In this document: one piece after another, positions 17,315-25,725 of the stretch | How positions within the stretch are numbered: the first letter of the stretch is position 1 | Layout of the letters: the number at the start of each line of letters is the position of its first letter | Assembly (NCBI GenBank): GCA_965263225.1 | Contig: CBDHHG010000001.1 | Coordinates: forward strand, 620,001 to 684,000 | From: DT-111 sp965263225 | Lineage (GTDB): Bacteria > Bacteroidota > Bacteroidia > Chitinophagales > Saprospiraceae | DNA: 64,000 nt | Reading direction: 5' to 3' | Position numbers and translations under genes: made by a program | The notes under the pieces: model-generated | Database searches by the model: none | What the model was told of the DNA's origin: nothing | What the model saw: the letters and a program-made list of their open reading frames with translations, nothing else

Positions 17315-17950
17315 ATGCACGAATTTTTCGAAGATCTTAAGGATAGCATATTTGGTAATGAACGGCAAGCAGATCTCTCGCGATTTGCTGATCGTATGGG
17401 AATGGCTTATCAGAAAAAAAGAGGGATCAATGATCTAGAGTTCGAATTGATGGACTTAAGGATTTTTAAGGGGAGCAAACGAAAAACGATCCGCCACTTT
17501 TGTACGCAAAAGTTGGCCAGTATCGAAGGAAATGTGCAGTTGTTTGATTACCAGTATTATCCTGATAGCGGCAAACGGCAAACGACGATCCTTATTTTTG
17601 AGTCTGCCGCCTTCAACTTTCCGACTTTCCTAATACGTCCTAAAGGCACCTTCGAGAAATTAGGGACGCTAGTCAGCAAAGGAAAGCTCGAGTTCTATCA
17701 TACCCCAGCTTTCAACAAGGAATTCGTGCTAAACAGTTCTGCAAAAGACTTGATTAAACCCTATTTCCAAAGGGATGTATTAGACCTTCTGCTTACGTTG
17801 AATCATCTCACCCTGGAGGGCAAGGGTCGCTACCTGATGATCTACGAAAAAAACAAGTTGCAGGCCATAGACAAATTACTCCCATTTTACGAGGATGCGC
17901 TGGAGATAGCGGAGTTTATGTACCGGGAACCTCCCAGTGAATTTGTCTAA
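17315..17950 (+). CDS. Hypothetical cytosolic protein, 211 residues
   Basis: I do not recognise this protein. It has no signal peptide or membrane segment. It starts MHEFFEDLKDSIFGNERQAD, followed by a beta-rich centre (FELMDLRIFKGSKRKTI, then TTILIFESAAFNFPTFLI) and a helical C-terminus. The alternating strands of the centre recall small beta-sandwich or sensor-like folds, but no motif is decisive. I use the ATG at 17315 and not the TTG at 17291, because the TTG overlaps a consensus promoter element. It is convergent with the endonuclease V gene, 7 bp apart. Confidence 0.6.
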   Translation: MHEFFEDLKDSIFGNERQADLSRFADRMGMAYQKKRGINDLEFELMDLRIFKGSKRKTIRHFCTQKLASIEGNVQLFDYQYYPDSGKRQTTILIFESAAFNFPTFLIRPKGTFEKLGTLVSKGKLEFYHTPAFNKEFVLNSSAKDLIKPYFQRDVLDLLLTLNHLTLEGKGRYLMIYEKNKLQAIDKLLPFYEDALEIAEFMYREPPSEFV

Positions 17951-17957
17951 CCCTCAT

Positions 17958-18644
17958 CTATCTCAATGTTTCCACACCAACCTCACGTTCTCCCCTTCGT
18001 ATAGCGTTCACCAATAGATCTGCTTGTCGAGTTGGTTCTGGAATCCGGTATGCTCGGGCACAATGCAAAGCGATTTCCACACTCTGTTCCAAGCTTATAC
18101 CATGCCCTGGAGAAATCCAGACTTGTTTGACATCGTCACGGGTCCTCACCACATGCCCGATGGTCTCTCCTTGATCAATCAACGGACTAATACTCCCCTT
18201 TTTCACTCCTAACTCCTGATAAGTCCCCAACAAGTGCGTTTTCCCACACCCCAGAGTTGGGCAGCCTGTTAAAATACCAAAGTGTGTGGCTACACCTACA
18301 CGCCGAGGATGAGCTATTCCGTGGCCATCCATCATCAAGACATCCGGCTTCCAAGGCAAGTTATTCCAGGCCTTCATAATCGCCGGTATTTCTCGGAAAG
18401 AAAGCAAACCTGGAATATACGGAAATTGCATTCGATCTTGCACGGAGCAACACAACAAAACCTCCATACTTTCGTAATCCAATAAGACGATACCAGCATA
18501 AATCACGTCGGAAGATTGATCGTAGGCGATATCGGCTCCCCCTATCGTTCGAATAGGTTGAGTTAGCGGCTTGAGTCGCGTAAGGCGTCGCAATTCTTTT
18601 TGCTGTTTGATAGCTTCTTCAGGACTGAGTTTCCAATCTTCCAT
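17958..18644 (-). CDS. nfi: Endonuclease V (deoxyinosine 3'-endonuclease)
   Basis: Endonuclease V nicks DNA (and in some species RNA) one base 3' of inosine, starting repair of deaminated adenine. The 228-residue protein has the family's metal-binding and recognition motifs: GGADIAYD (about 34-41), the PYIP wedge with PGLLSFREIP (about 76-88) and MMDGHGIAHPRRVGVATHFG (about 104-123), giving the D/E/D catalytic set. The length is normal for the family. It is a single gene, convergent with the plus-strand gene before it. Confidence 0.93.
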   Translation of the reverse strand: MEDWKLSPEEAIKQQKELRRLTRLKPLTQPIRTIGGADIAYDQSSDVIYAGIVLLDYESMEVLLCCSVQDRMQFPYIPGLLSFREIPAIMKAWNNLPWKPDVLMMDGHGIAHPRRVGVATHFGILTGCPTLGCGKTHLLGTYQELGVKKGSISPLIDQGETIGHVVRTRDDVKQVWISPGHGISLEQSVEIALHCARAYRIPEPTRQADLLVNAIRRGEREVGVETLR

Positions 18645-18770
18645 GATGCCTTTATTCTTTATATGGTTTTTCTATGGTAAAAAACAATATAGAAGATTAG
18701 TTCCCCATTTCTGGTAAATGTTATGCTGGAATAACGAACTTTAGATCGTTTTCAAACTTTACGAAATCCC

Positions 18771-20186
18771 ATGAAGCTCCTTAGACTGTTATTCTTATTA
18801 TTGCTCCTAGGCACCATCTCTGCCTCTCCTCCATCCTACGTCATCGCCGGGAAAAAAGAAGCTTACAAGCATTACTTTAAGGGGGCCTTCTTTTATGGAG
18901 AAGAACGTTACCAATCCGCTTTAGGACATTTTCGGCAAGCCTACAATGCCGTTCCCGAGGAGTTTAACTTTGCCCTATCGTTAGGACTTTGTTTGAGTCG
19001 AGTAGGCAAAGCGAAGGAAGGCTTATCGATCATTTCCAAGGGAGAACAATCCTTTAGCGAACGAGACCCTGAATTTGCCAAAAAACGCGCCTTAAAGTTC
19101 TTCATTGAAGGAATGATCTATCTCTACGGCGAACAGTATCACCAGGCCATTCCCTTAATCAAGACAAGCATTAAGCTGCAAGAAGAGATCAAAAAGAATC
19201 GAACTTTGAGCATTTTTTACAATGCCCTTGGCTATGCTCAATTGATGGATCAGGGTAAAAACGCCCACCGTAAAAATCAAATGCCTCCCCACTTGCATGT
19301 GCACAGACGCGATATGCTAAAGAGCAGAGACAACTTTGCACAGGCACTCTTATTCGATGGATACAACCAAAGAGCTAAGCACAATTATAAAATCTTATCG
19401 GACTCCCTTGAGCTTGAACAGGATGTGCGCATGGGGTCGCTTAGTGAAGAAGATTTTGACACCATCGAAATCCATCCAACCTACGGTAATCTCCCCTACA
19501 ATGCTAGCAAGCTAAAGAAATTCACTGAATACGATGAAATCGTCTTCCTGCTGGATATTTCGGGATCTATGGTCATGGAGAAAGTAACTTGCAAAGACCA
19601 AACGCGTTTTCAGGTGATGAAGGAAACAGCTCTGTACATGTTAGAACAGATGGGACCCGATGTGAAAGTAGGGATCGGTACGATTGGTGGGGATTGCGGA
19701 ACCGAACCCAGGCTTTGGATTCCTGTAGGTAGCCGATCTCGGAAAGACCTAAAGTACGATCTAGAATTTTTGGTTCCCGATGGTACGACACCACTACTCA
19801 ATATACTGCAAGAAACCCCAAGCTTGTTTTCCAAAAGCAGCGGAAAAAAACGATCGATCTTTTTCATCAGTGATGGGGCCAATATTTGTCGAGCAGGAGG
19901 AGTGGATATTTGTGAATGGTCGGAAGGTTTGACCAGAAAAAACATCACCTTAAATGTTTTGACTTTCCTATACGCCAGCCTCGCCAACACCAATGCTTTT
20001 GCCGAGTACACCTGCCTAGCAGAGAATACCGATGGGGAAATTCTCTACATGGACATTAATCGTTGTAAGCTCATGCCATTCAATTTTAACCTGGTACATA
20101 GTTGTAGACCTGAAATACCGGAATTCAAGCGGGTTGATTGCTGGGGCCCCGCCGTGAAGGATTTGTGGGGGATCTTTTTGGAATAG
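18771..20186 (+). CDS. Secreted TPR and von Willebrand factor A domain protein
   Basis: The 471 residues begin with a signal peptide (MKLLRLLFLLLLLGTISA). TPR-like helices follow (HYFKGAFFYGEERYQSALGH and FNFALSLGLCLSRVGKAKEG, then IYLYGEQYHQAIPLIKTSIK). A vWA domain occupies about 265-440, with the metal-ion-dependent adhesion site DISGS in EIVFLLDISGSM, the Thr in DGTTPLL, and ISDGANI. Cysteines in the vWA part (such as GGDCGTEP and DICEW) fit a periplasmic, disulfide-bonded protein. Such proteins usually act in protein-protein interaction; the partner is unknown. The unit ends with its own terminator. Confidence 0.8.
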   Translation: MKLLRLLFLLLLLGTISASPPSYVIAGKKEAYKHYFKGAFFYGEERYQSALGHFRQAYNAVPEEFNFALSLGLCLSRVGKAKEGLSIISKGEQSFSERDPEFAKKRALKFFIEGMIYLYGEQYHQAIPLIKTSIKLQEEIKKNRTLSIFYNALGYAQLMDQGKNAHRKNQMPPHLHVHRRDMLKSRDNFAQALLFDGYNQRAKHNYKILSDSLELEQDVRMGSLSEEDFDTIEIHPTYGNLPYNASKLKKFTEYDEIVFLLDISGSMVMEKVTCKDQTRFQVMKETALYMLEQMGPDVKVGIGTIGGDCGTEPRLWIPVGSRSRKDLKYDLEFLVPDGTTPLLNILQETPSLFSKSSGKKRSIFFISDGANICRAGGVDICEWSEGLTRKNITLNVLTFLYASLANTNAFAEYTCLAENTDGEILYMDINRCKLMPFNFNLVHSCRPEIPEFKRVDCWGPAVKDLWGIFLE

Positions 20187-20220
20187 GTAAACTGAAAACT
20201 TATTTGATTGAATAGGCTGC

Positions 20221-20266
20221 TTGATCCGTCCGCTTCATCACAATTCGAGGAGGGCGGTCAACTTTT
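20221..20266 (+). terminator. Terminator of the TPR/vWA gene
   Basis: TTGATCCGTCC (20221-20231) pairs with GGGCGGTCAA (20252-20261), allowing one bulged T and one G-T pair, and is followed by CTTTTC. It separates the vWA gene from the RNA unit that starts just after it. Confidence 0.55.
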
Positions 20267-20268
20267 CA

Positions 20269-20300
20269 TTGGAAAAAACGTTTTTAAAAACCTAACTTTG
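20269..20300 (+). promoter_or_regulatory. Promoter of the candidate structured RNA
   Basis: TAACTTTG at 20293-20300 matches TAnnTTTG exactly, and TTGG at 20269-20272 can serve as the -33 element (about 20 bp between). The predicted start is near 20307. No protein-coding start with good support follows for 380 bp. Confidence 0.6.
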
Positions 20301-20306
20301 CAGCTT

Positions 20307-20582
20307 TAAAATTGAGCACGCGTTTAAGGATTACTTGTAGTGGAGGTTGGAGGCAAATGCTACTCCAAACAAGGCATATTTTCCGGTCGGAGATGAGCAA
20401 ACTGGAAAAAGCAACAAAGTACAGGAGTGAACTTCTTCCAAATGATCCTTAAAGCTCTTAAAAACGTTTCAAAGTTTCCCGGCAGCGGGAACACATTACA
20501 CTACACCTTCTTTTACCCTAAAGCTATATTCGACTACTTACTTGCCTTCGTAGGCTTCCAGCGAAGTAGTCTATGTTTTTTT
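20307..20582 (+). ncRNA. Candidate structured RNA of about 275 nt (small RNA or attenuated leader)
   Basis: The stretch is bounded by a promoter and a hairpin plus seven-T terminator, and is full of complementary pairs. A closing stem pairs GAGC (20314-20317) with GCTC (20454-20457) and TTTAAGGAT (20323-20331) with ATCCTTAAA (20445-20453). Inside it, TTGGAG (20347-20352) pairs with CTCCAA (20363-20368), and TTTTCCGGT (20379-20387) pairs with ACTGGAAAA (20401-20409, one G-T). After it, TTCCCG and CGGGAA form a tetraloop hairpin near 20476-20491. I do not find the signatures of RNase P RNA, SRP RNA, tmRNA or a purine riboswitch; 6S RNA remains possible. It may be a free RNA or the leader of the PurF-like gene 100 bp downstream. 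Confidence 0.5.
20532..20582 (+). terminator. Terminator or attenuator before the PurF-like gene
   Basis: GACTACTT (20532-20539) and AAGTAGTC (20564-20571) are perfect complements; a competing inner stem CTTCG/CGAAG (20546-20550 with 20562-20566) also exists. Seven T residues follow at 20576-20582 after a 4-nt gap. The two mutually exclusive pairings are the kind of arrangement seen in attenuators. Confidence 0.6.
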
Positions 20583-20683
20583 GAGAAAGGTGTGGTGAGG
20601 AGAAGTTGCTGTTTTTCGTCATTCATCCAAACAAACAATGGCGTTGATGCCGTCGAGTATCAGCGTTATTAAATAAAGCCTTC

Positions 20684-22579
20684 ATGAGCGACTTTATTAA
20701 GCACGAGTGTGGCATCGCCTTAGTAAGACTACTTAAGCCCCTAAGCTATTACCAGGAGAAGTATGGTTCCACCCTGTACGGGTTGGAGAAATTGCGCTTA
20801 CTCATGCAGAAGCAACGCAATAGAGGGCAAGATGGGGCAGGTATTGCTACGATCAAACTACAGGCTGCTCCGGGGCACAAGTATATCAGTCGGAAGCGCA
20901 GCAATGCTAGCAACTACCTTGATGATTTGTTCGGCTCCGTGTATGCCAAACATTTCGAGGATCTGACAGAAGAACAACGGCAAGATGCTGTTTGGCTGAA
21001 AGCAAATAAACCCTACGTCGGCGAATTGCTGTTGGGGCACCTACGCTATGGCACGCATGGCGACAATACCATTGAGACCTGCCACCCTTTTCTGCGCCAG
21101 AATAACTGGGTAAACAGAAACTTAATTCTCGCGGGTAATTTCAACTTAACCAATGTGGATGAGCTCTTTGCTGAACTGGTAGAGCTTGGACAGTACCCCA
21201 AAGAAGTCTCAGATACCGTCACGGTTTTGGAGAAGATTGGTCATTTCCTGGATGATGAAGTTCAACGCCTTCACACTTGGTTCAAACCCGATGGACACAG
21301 CAATATCGAGATCAACGAATTGATTTTCGAGAACCTGGACGTACACCGTTTATTGCGACGTGCCAGCCGCAAATTTGATGGTGGATATGTCATGGCAGGC
21401 TTAATTGGGCATGGGGACTCCTTCGTCATTAGAGACCCCGAAGGTATTCGTCCGGCCTTTGCTTATCAGGACGACGAGGTCGTAGTGGTGGCATCAGAAC
21501 GGCCGGCCATACAAACAGCCTTTGATGTTCACGTCTCCAAAGTACATGAGATAGAGCCGGGGAATGCCTTGGTCGTAAAATACAATGGTAAAATCATCAA
21601 TAAGCCATTCATCGAGAAACGTAAGCGTGCTGCTTGTTCCTTTGAAAGAATTTACTTCTCAAGAGGCACAGATAGAGACATTTACCTAGAGCGCAAGAAG
21701 TTGGGAGAACTGTTAACTAAAGATGTACTAGATTCGGTCGATCACAACTATGATCGAACGGTATTTTCTTTCGTACCCAATACCGCTGAGACCGCCTTCT
21801 TCGGATTAATGGAGGGGATTGAGAAGGCTTTAAATTGCTATAAAAAGGAAAAGATCCTCGCTCAAGGCAAAGAGCTCAAACAAAAGAAACTCGAAAAGAT
21901 ACTAGCCAAAAAAGCACGAGTAGAAAAGATCGTCGTGAAGGATGCCAAACAAAGAACTTTTATTGCCGATACGACTTCGCGAGGGCAAATGGTATCCCAT
22001 GTGTATGATGTAACATATGGTATTGTGGAAAACGAGAAGGATACCTTAGTACTCTTAGATGATTCCATAGTAAGAGGGACCACCTTAAGGAATAGTATTC
22101 TACAGATTGTTTCCCGATTACGTCCTAAGAAGATCGTTATTGTTTCTTCGGCTCCCCAAATACGATATCCCGATTGCTATGGCATCGACATGTCAAAAAT
22201 GAACAACTTTGTAGCCTTCCGTGCCTTAGTCGCTTTGCTCAAGGAGAATGGTAAGGAGTATCTACTAGATGAAACTTATGAACGCTGCAAAGCTCAGGAG
22301 GATCTTCCCAAGGAGGAGATAAAGAACGAAGTGAAGGCCCTATACGACGAATTTTCCTACGAGGAAGTATCCCGAAAGATTGCTGAGATCGTCAAGCCAG
22401 AGGGTATCAAACCAAAAGTTGAGATCATCTACCAAACTGTGGAAAATCTCCGTAAAGCATGTCCAAACAATAATGGCGACTGGTATTTTTCCGGAGAATA
22501 TCCTACTCCTGGCGGTAACAAAGTTGTTAATCGAGCCTTCATGAACTACATGGAAGGCAAAAATGTAAGAGCCTACTAG
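20684..22579 (+). CDS. Amidophosphoribosyltransferase-like protein (long PurF paralogue of Bacteroidota)
   Basis: The protein has an N-terminal glutamine amidotransferase class II domain and a C-terminal phosphoribosyltransferase domain. The nucleophile cysteine is at residue 9 (MSDFIKHECGIA), behind a short propeptide as in PurF. RNRGQDGAGIA and HLRYGTHG follow near residues 46-56 and 119. The PRPP-binding loop is LVLLDDSIVRGTTLRNSI near 450-467. At 631 residues it is ~130 longer than classical PurF; the extra length includes a Lys/Glu-rich linker near 385-420. Bacteroidota commonly carry such a long copy besides a canonical PurF, so its reaction may differ from the first step of purine synthesis. 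It may be governed by the leader/RNA unit just upstream. Confidence 0.85.
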   Translation: MSDFIKHECGIALVRLLKPLSYYQEKYGSTLYGLEKLRLLMQKQRNRGQDGAGIATIKLQAAPGHKYISRKRSNASNYLDDLFGSVYAKHFEDLTEEQRQDAVWLKANKPYVGELLLGHLRYGTHGDNTIETCHPFLRQNNWVNRNLILAGNFNLTNVDELFAELVELGQYPKEVSDTVTVLEKIGHFLDDEVQRLHTWFKPDGHSNIEINELIFENLDVHRLLRRASRKFDGGYVMAGLIGHGDSFVIRDPEGIRPAFAYQDDEVVVVASERPAIQTAFDVHVSKVHEIEPGNALVVKYNGKIINKPFIEKRKRAACSFERIYFSRGTDRDIYLERKKLGELLTKDVLDSVDHNYDRTVFSFVPNTAETAFFGLMEGIEKALNCYKKEKILAQGKELKQKKLEKILAKKARVEKIVVKDAKQRTFIADTTSRGQMVSHVYDVTYGIVENEKDTLVLLDDSIVRGTTLRNSILQIVSRLRPKKIVIVSSAPQIRYPDCYGIDMSKMNNFVAFRALVALLKENGKEYLLDETYERCKAQEDLPKEEIKNEVKALYDEFSYEEVSRKIAEIVKPEGIKPKVEIIYQTVENLRKACPNNNGDWYFSGEYPTPGGNKVVNRAFMNYMEGKNVRAY

Positions 22580-22635
22580 ATCGGGGCATTTAAGGTCCCA
22601 TCGCCTCCATTCTGGACGTTTTTTTTTATGTCGTC

Positions 22636-24348
22636 CTACATGGTAAACTTCCGCTCAAACACCCTAGTATTTCCCAGGTGATCCCAGAGTTCAAGGCGGA
22701 ACTCATGCTGACCAGCAGGGAGGGTCCCATCAAAACGGTGAGTCAAACGATCATTCTTGAGGTCATATTCCATTAGCACCCATTTACCATCTATGGTGCC
22801 CCGAAACTGTAACCCTTTGGCTAGTCCTGATGTGCCTATGTTATCTTTTATGATGAAGCTAAATTGACTATAAGACCGCATATTAGAAGCAAAGCGGCGA
22901 ATCGCAATGGTTGGGGCTATGGTATCTACCATAATACAGAAATCCCCTAATTGGCGAATCTTTGTTTTTAATTTACCATCTTCCCACTCGCCCCCCAGAT
23001 TCACAACCTTATTTTCCCGGGTACAATTGGCCACAAAGGCTTTATCTCGTAGCTCTTCCGGAAGCCTGGTCGGTCGGATTGATAAATCATAATATTTATG
23101 GATGGGAGTCTTATAGTCGTGCAAATGATGTACATTAGAAAAGATGTCCTTACCAGGATCTTCCACGGATTCGTAGGAGAGGTAGAGGTTCTCATAAAGA
23201 GTTCCTTTGGGCATATATAAATACAAGGACCCACTATCAATAATATTCTCCTGATCATAGGGTAGGATATAATTGTAAGCCTTTATTGTGGCTTCTACTG
23301 GTTCTTTCTTTTGCTTGACCCAAAACCTAAGTTTCCTTGTATTTCCTTCCACATCTCTTGCCTCCATCACCACCTTTTGCGCTTTATCACTATCCACCCA
23401 AATCACACCATCATTCTCTTGCTTTTTGTAAATGGTCAGATTATTCCCTGGCAAGGTGTAGGTTCGATTAAAATAGCTCTTTGCCGTAACTACCTCTTCA
23501 TAATCCAGATGTGCATTTAGATAGCGCCGTTCATCAAAGGAAAAGGTTTCCATGGTATAATTGTATACTAAAGAATCCTCCACCAACATATCCACTGCAT
23601 AAACGCCATTCCAATTGCTTACACCGTTCATGTGGTCATACACCTTAATCCCCAGCCCCACATTGGGTTGATTGACATAAACGGTATCTCCCTTAAGCCC
23701 CATCCAATCTCCCTTGGCATAAAGGCTGTAGGATTTGGCTTTTTGCGTTTCCCGTTGATTATTAAGTTCGTACACCCGAAGCTGGTGCATCCGTGGCTTC
23801 CGCGTATCTGGTACGTCCAATCCAAATAGAAGCGGATTGATGGGTTTCTCCGTTTCACTGTCGCGAATTTCAAAGTGTAAGTGAGGCCCAAAGGAATAGC
23901 CCGAAGTACCCATCTCCCCAATCTGCTCTCCTTTCGTGACTGGAAATTGATCGGGATCTGGATAGAGATCCAAGTTAAATTGCTGCTTCTGATACTGGGT
24001 ACTCTTTACGAATTTAGCGATCTCGGATCTGAACTTATGCATGTGGGCATATACAGAAGTATAGCCATTAGGGTGCTTAATGTATAACACATTTCCATAG
24101 CCTCCCGCCTCTACCTTGATCCGCCACACAAACCCATCTGCAATCGACACCAAGGGTACTCCGATACCACCTTTAATGTCGATGCCAGCATGAAAGTGAT
24201 TGGACCGAAGCTCCCCAAAAGTACCTGATAGACGCAAGGGAGTATTGACCGGTGCACGAAAAACATCGGTAGGATACTTCTCTTCTCCCCGAAAGCCTAA
24301 ACATAAAATCAATCCCAAAAGGAGTAGTGGCCAATTTCTTGCTTGCAT
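22636..24348 (-). CDS. M23 family zinc metallopeptidase (LytM-type)
   Basis: I start at the ATG at 24348, giving MQARNWPLLLLGLILCLGF as signal peptide; the upstream TTG at 24357 adds only three residues. The M23 domain lies at about 30-180, with zinc ligands in NHFHAGIDIKGG (H and D) and GPHLHFEIRD (HxH), and GEQIGEMGTSGYS between. This is the fold of enzymes that cut peptidoglycan cross-links. About 390 further residues are beta-rich with no motif I can name and end in LWDHLGNTRVFERKFTM. The protein is secreted and probably acts on the cell wall. It is convergent with the PurF-like gene. Confidence 0.88.
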   Translation of the reverse strand: MQARNWPLLLLGLILCLGFRGEEKYPTDVFRAPVNTPLRLSGTFGELRSNHFHAGIDIKGGIGVPLVSIADGFVWRIKVEAGGYGNVLYIKHPNGYTSVYAHMHKFRSEIAKFVKSTQYQKQQFNLDLYPDPDQFPVTKGEQIGEMGTSGYSFGPHLHFEIRDSETEKPINPLLFGLDVPDTRKPRMHQLRVYELNNQRETQKAKSYSLYAKGDWMGLKGDTVYVNQPNVGLGIKVYDHMNGVSNWNGVYAVDMLVEDSLVYNYTMETFSFDERRYLNAHLDYEEVVTAKSYFNRTYTLPGNNLTIYKKQENDGVIWVDSDKAQKVVMEARDVEGNTRKLRFWVKQKKEPVEATIKAYNYILPYDQENIIDSGSLYLYMPKGTLYENLYLSYESVEDPGKDIFSNVHHLHDYKTPIHKYYDLSIRPTRLPEELRDKAFVANCTRENKVVNLGGEWEDGKLKTKIRQLGDFCIMVDTIAPTIAIRRFASNMRSYSQFSFIIKDNIGTSGLAKGLQFRGTIDGKWVLMEYDLKNDRLTHRFDGTLPAGQHEFRLELWDHLGNTRVFERKFTM

Positions 24349-24418
24349 GGATAACAATATTAGAAAGATAATATATAACAGTACTCAAATATATTTCAAA
24401 CTACGCATAAGAAGTGGG

Positions 24419-24442
24419 ATAGTTCCATGTAGATGGAACTAT
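24419..24442. promoter_or_regulatory. Palindromic operator candidate for the ACT/ArsR operon
   Basis: The arms ATAGTTCCAT (24419-24428) and ATGGAACTAT (24433-24442) are perfect inverted copies around the spacer GTAG. The site touches the -33 region of the promoter at 24460. An ArsR-type regulator is encoded in the same operon, which makes autoregulation likely. Confidence 0.6.
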
Positions 24443-24467
24443 TGCTTGATCCTTCACAGTAACTTTG
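24442..24467 (+). promoter_or_regulatory. Promoter of the ACT/ArsR operon
   Basis: TAACTTTG at 24460-24467 matches the -7 consensus; TTGCTTG at 24442-24448 supplies the -33 TTG. The start site would be near 24474, some 40 bases before the ATG at 24514. Confidence 0.6.
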
Positions 24468-24513
24468 TGTTGCAATAAAATCAATTCATTAGTCAAATAC
24501 AACGATACATTCG

Positions 24514-24909
24514 ATGAAAGACTTAGAAATTCGTTTGGACGACCAACCCGGAACTCTGGCAAAAATGGGAGAAGTATTAGGAGCTGCAGGTGTAAGCCTT
24601 GAAGGCGGAGGTGTTTTTGTGCATGAAGGACAAGGCTGGGCACACTTTTTGGTGGAAGACGGAGTTGCAGGAAAACATGCTTTAGAGCAGGCAGGTATTG
24701 AAGTAATGCGCGTTAATGAAGTACTCATCCAAAAACTAAAGCAAGAGGTACCTGGACAATTAGGTAAAATAACGCGAATTTTAGCGGAGGAAAATATTAA
24801 TATCTTAGCCCAATATAGTGACCACTACAATCAATTAATCTTAGTGGTCGATGACTACGAAAAGGGTAAAATCATTTCTGATAACTGGCGTAAAGGAATC
24901 TATGATTAG
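24514..24909 (+). CDS. Tandem ACT domain protein
   Basis: The 131 residues hold two ACT domains in tandem: residues 1-70 (MKDLEIRLDDQPGTLAKMGE) and 71-131 (LKQEVPGQLGKITRILAEEN, then NQLILVVDDY). The loop sequences DQPGTLAKM and EVPGQLGKI are the usual effector-binding regions of ACT domains, which typically bind amino acids or other small ligands. There is no catalytic domain, so this is a stand-alone sensor. Its stop overlaps the start of the ArsR gene by eight bases, so the two are translated together. The ligand is unknown. Confidence 0.85.
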   Translation: MKDLEIRLDDQPGTLAKMGEVLGAAGVSLEGGGVFVHEGQGWAHFLVEDGVAGKHALEQAGIEVMRVNEVLIQKLKQEVPGQLGKITRILAEENINILAQYSDHYNQLILVVDDYEKGKIISDNWRKGIYD

Positions 24910-25591
24910 ACCGGAAGAACTCAAGGACAATTTTAGTCAGATGGCAGCCTTGATCGGTGACAAGGCCCGTGCCAAGATGTTATGGAGTCTTTTGGACGGA
25001 CGCGCCTACACCGCTACCGAATTGGCTAATGTAGCGGACATCACCAAGCAGGCTTGTAGTCATCACCTAGCAAAACTAGAGGGGGCCAACCTCTTACAAT
25101 CCGTTAAGCAAGGGCGGCACAAATACTATCGCTACGCCAATGATGAGGTAGCTCAAGTCATTGAAAGTCTTGCCTATCTACTACCCCATCCTCCCATTGA
25201 TTCCTCCACTTGTCATCATCGAAAGTCGGGCCTTCAATACGCACGCAGTTGCTATGATCATTTGGCGGGTCAACTGGGTGTAGAAGTCACGCAAGCTTTG
25301 GTTCATCAGAAAGTGCTCCTGCCTTTTCCAAACCACTATCAGCTTGGAGAACAAGCTGCCGCCTTTTTTAGAGCCTTATCTGTCGATCTTCCAAGTCTGC
25401 AGCAAAGCAGCCGCAAATTTGCCTATCCCTGCCTGGATTGGAGTGAGCGTAAACCACATTTGGCTGGCGCGCTGGGAGCAGCTCTGCTAGATGTCATGTT
25501 AGCTCGTGACTGGTTGCGTAGAAGGCGAAATAGCCGGGAGTTAATCTTAACCGGAGCAGGGAAGCGAGGATTGGGGGCATGGTTGAAGTAA
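24902..25591 (+). CDS. ArsR-family transcriptional regulator with C-terminal extension
   Basis: I start at the ATG at 24902, which overlaps the ACT stop (ATGATTAG); a longer frame from 24851 would only add out-of-frame ACT sequence. Residues ~12-90 are a winged helix of the ArsR type: YTATELANVADITKQACSHH is the recognition region, followed by the wing SVKQGRHKYYRYAN. Residues ~100-229 are an extra domain with no arsenical motif but several cysteine and histidine residues (SSTCHHRKSG, ARSCYDHLAG), so metal sensing is possible. Coupling to an ACT protein suggests small-molecule control. A perfect palindrome overlaps the promoter. Confidence 0.85.
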   Translation: MIRPEELKDNFSQMAALIGDKARAKMLWSLLDGRAYTATELANVADITKQACSHHLAKLEGANLLQSVKQGRHKYYRYANDEVAQVIESLAYLLPHPPIDSSTCHHRKSGLQYARSCYDHLAGQLGVEVTQALVHQKVLLPFPNHYQLGEQAAAFFRALSVDLPSLQQSSRKFAYPCLDWSERKPHLAGALGAALLDVMLARDWLRRRRNSRELILTGAGKRGLGAWLK

Positions 25592-25725
25592 TTGTACGTC
25601 CTTTCAAACAAGGCAGAACATATCATTTTGCGCTTCCCTTTAGGAATTCCAACTTAAACCTTATTTTGTCACAAAGCCGTTATGGATGATCTAGCATAAC
25701 ACAGAACGACAAACCGCCAACACCT

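Larger units (their letters stand above)
20187..20683. other. Long intergenic region before the PurF-like gene
   Basis: The region holds, in order, the vWA terminator, the TAACTTTG promoter, the candidate structured RNA, its terminator, and about 100 bp of leader with a further small stem (CGTTGAT near 20643 with ATCAGCG near 20659). An 81-codon open frame at 20427-20672 runs through the stems and terminator and has no protein-like features. Confidence 0.6.

Noticed and set aside
17291..17950. TTG start for the 211-residue protein
   Set aside because: The TTG lies inside a consensus -7 promoter element, so it would precede the transcription start; ATG at 17315 is preferred.
20427..20672. 81-codon open frame between the vWA and PurF-like genes
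   Set aside because: It runs through the hairpins and the terminator of the candidate RNA, has no protein-like composition, and has no promoter of its own.
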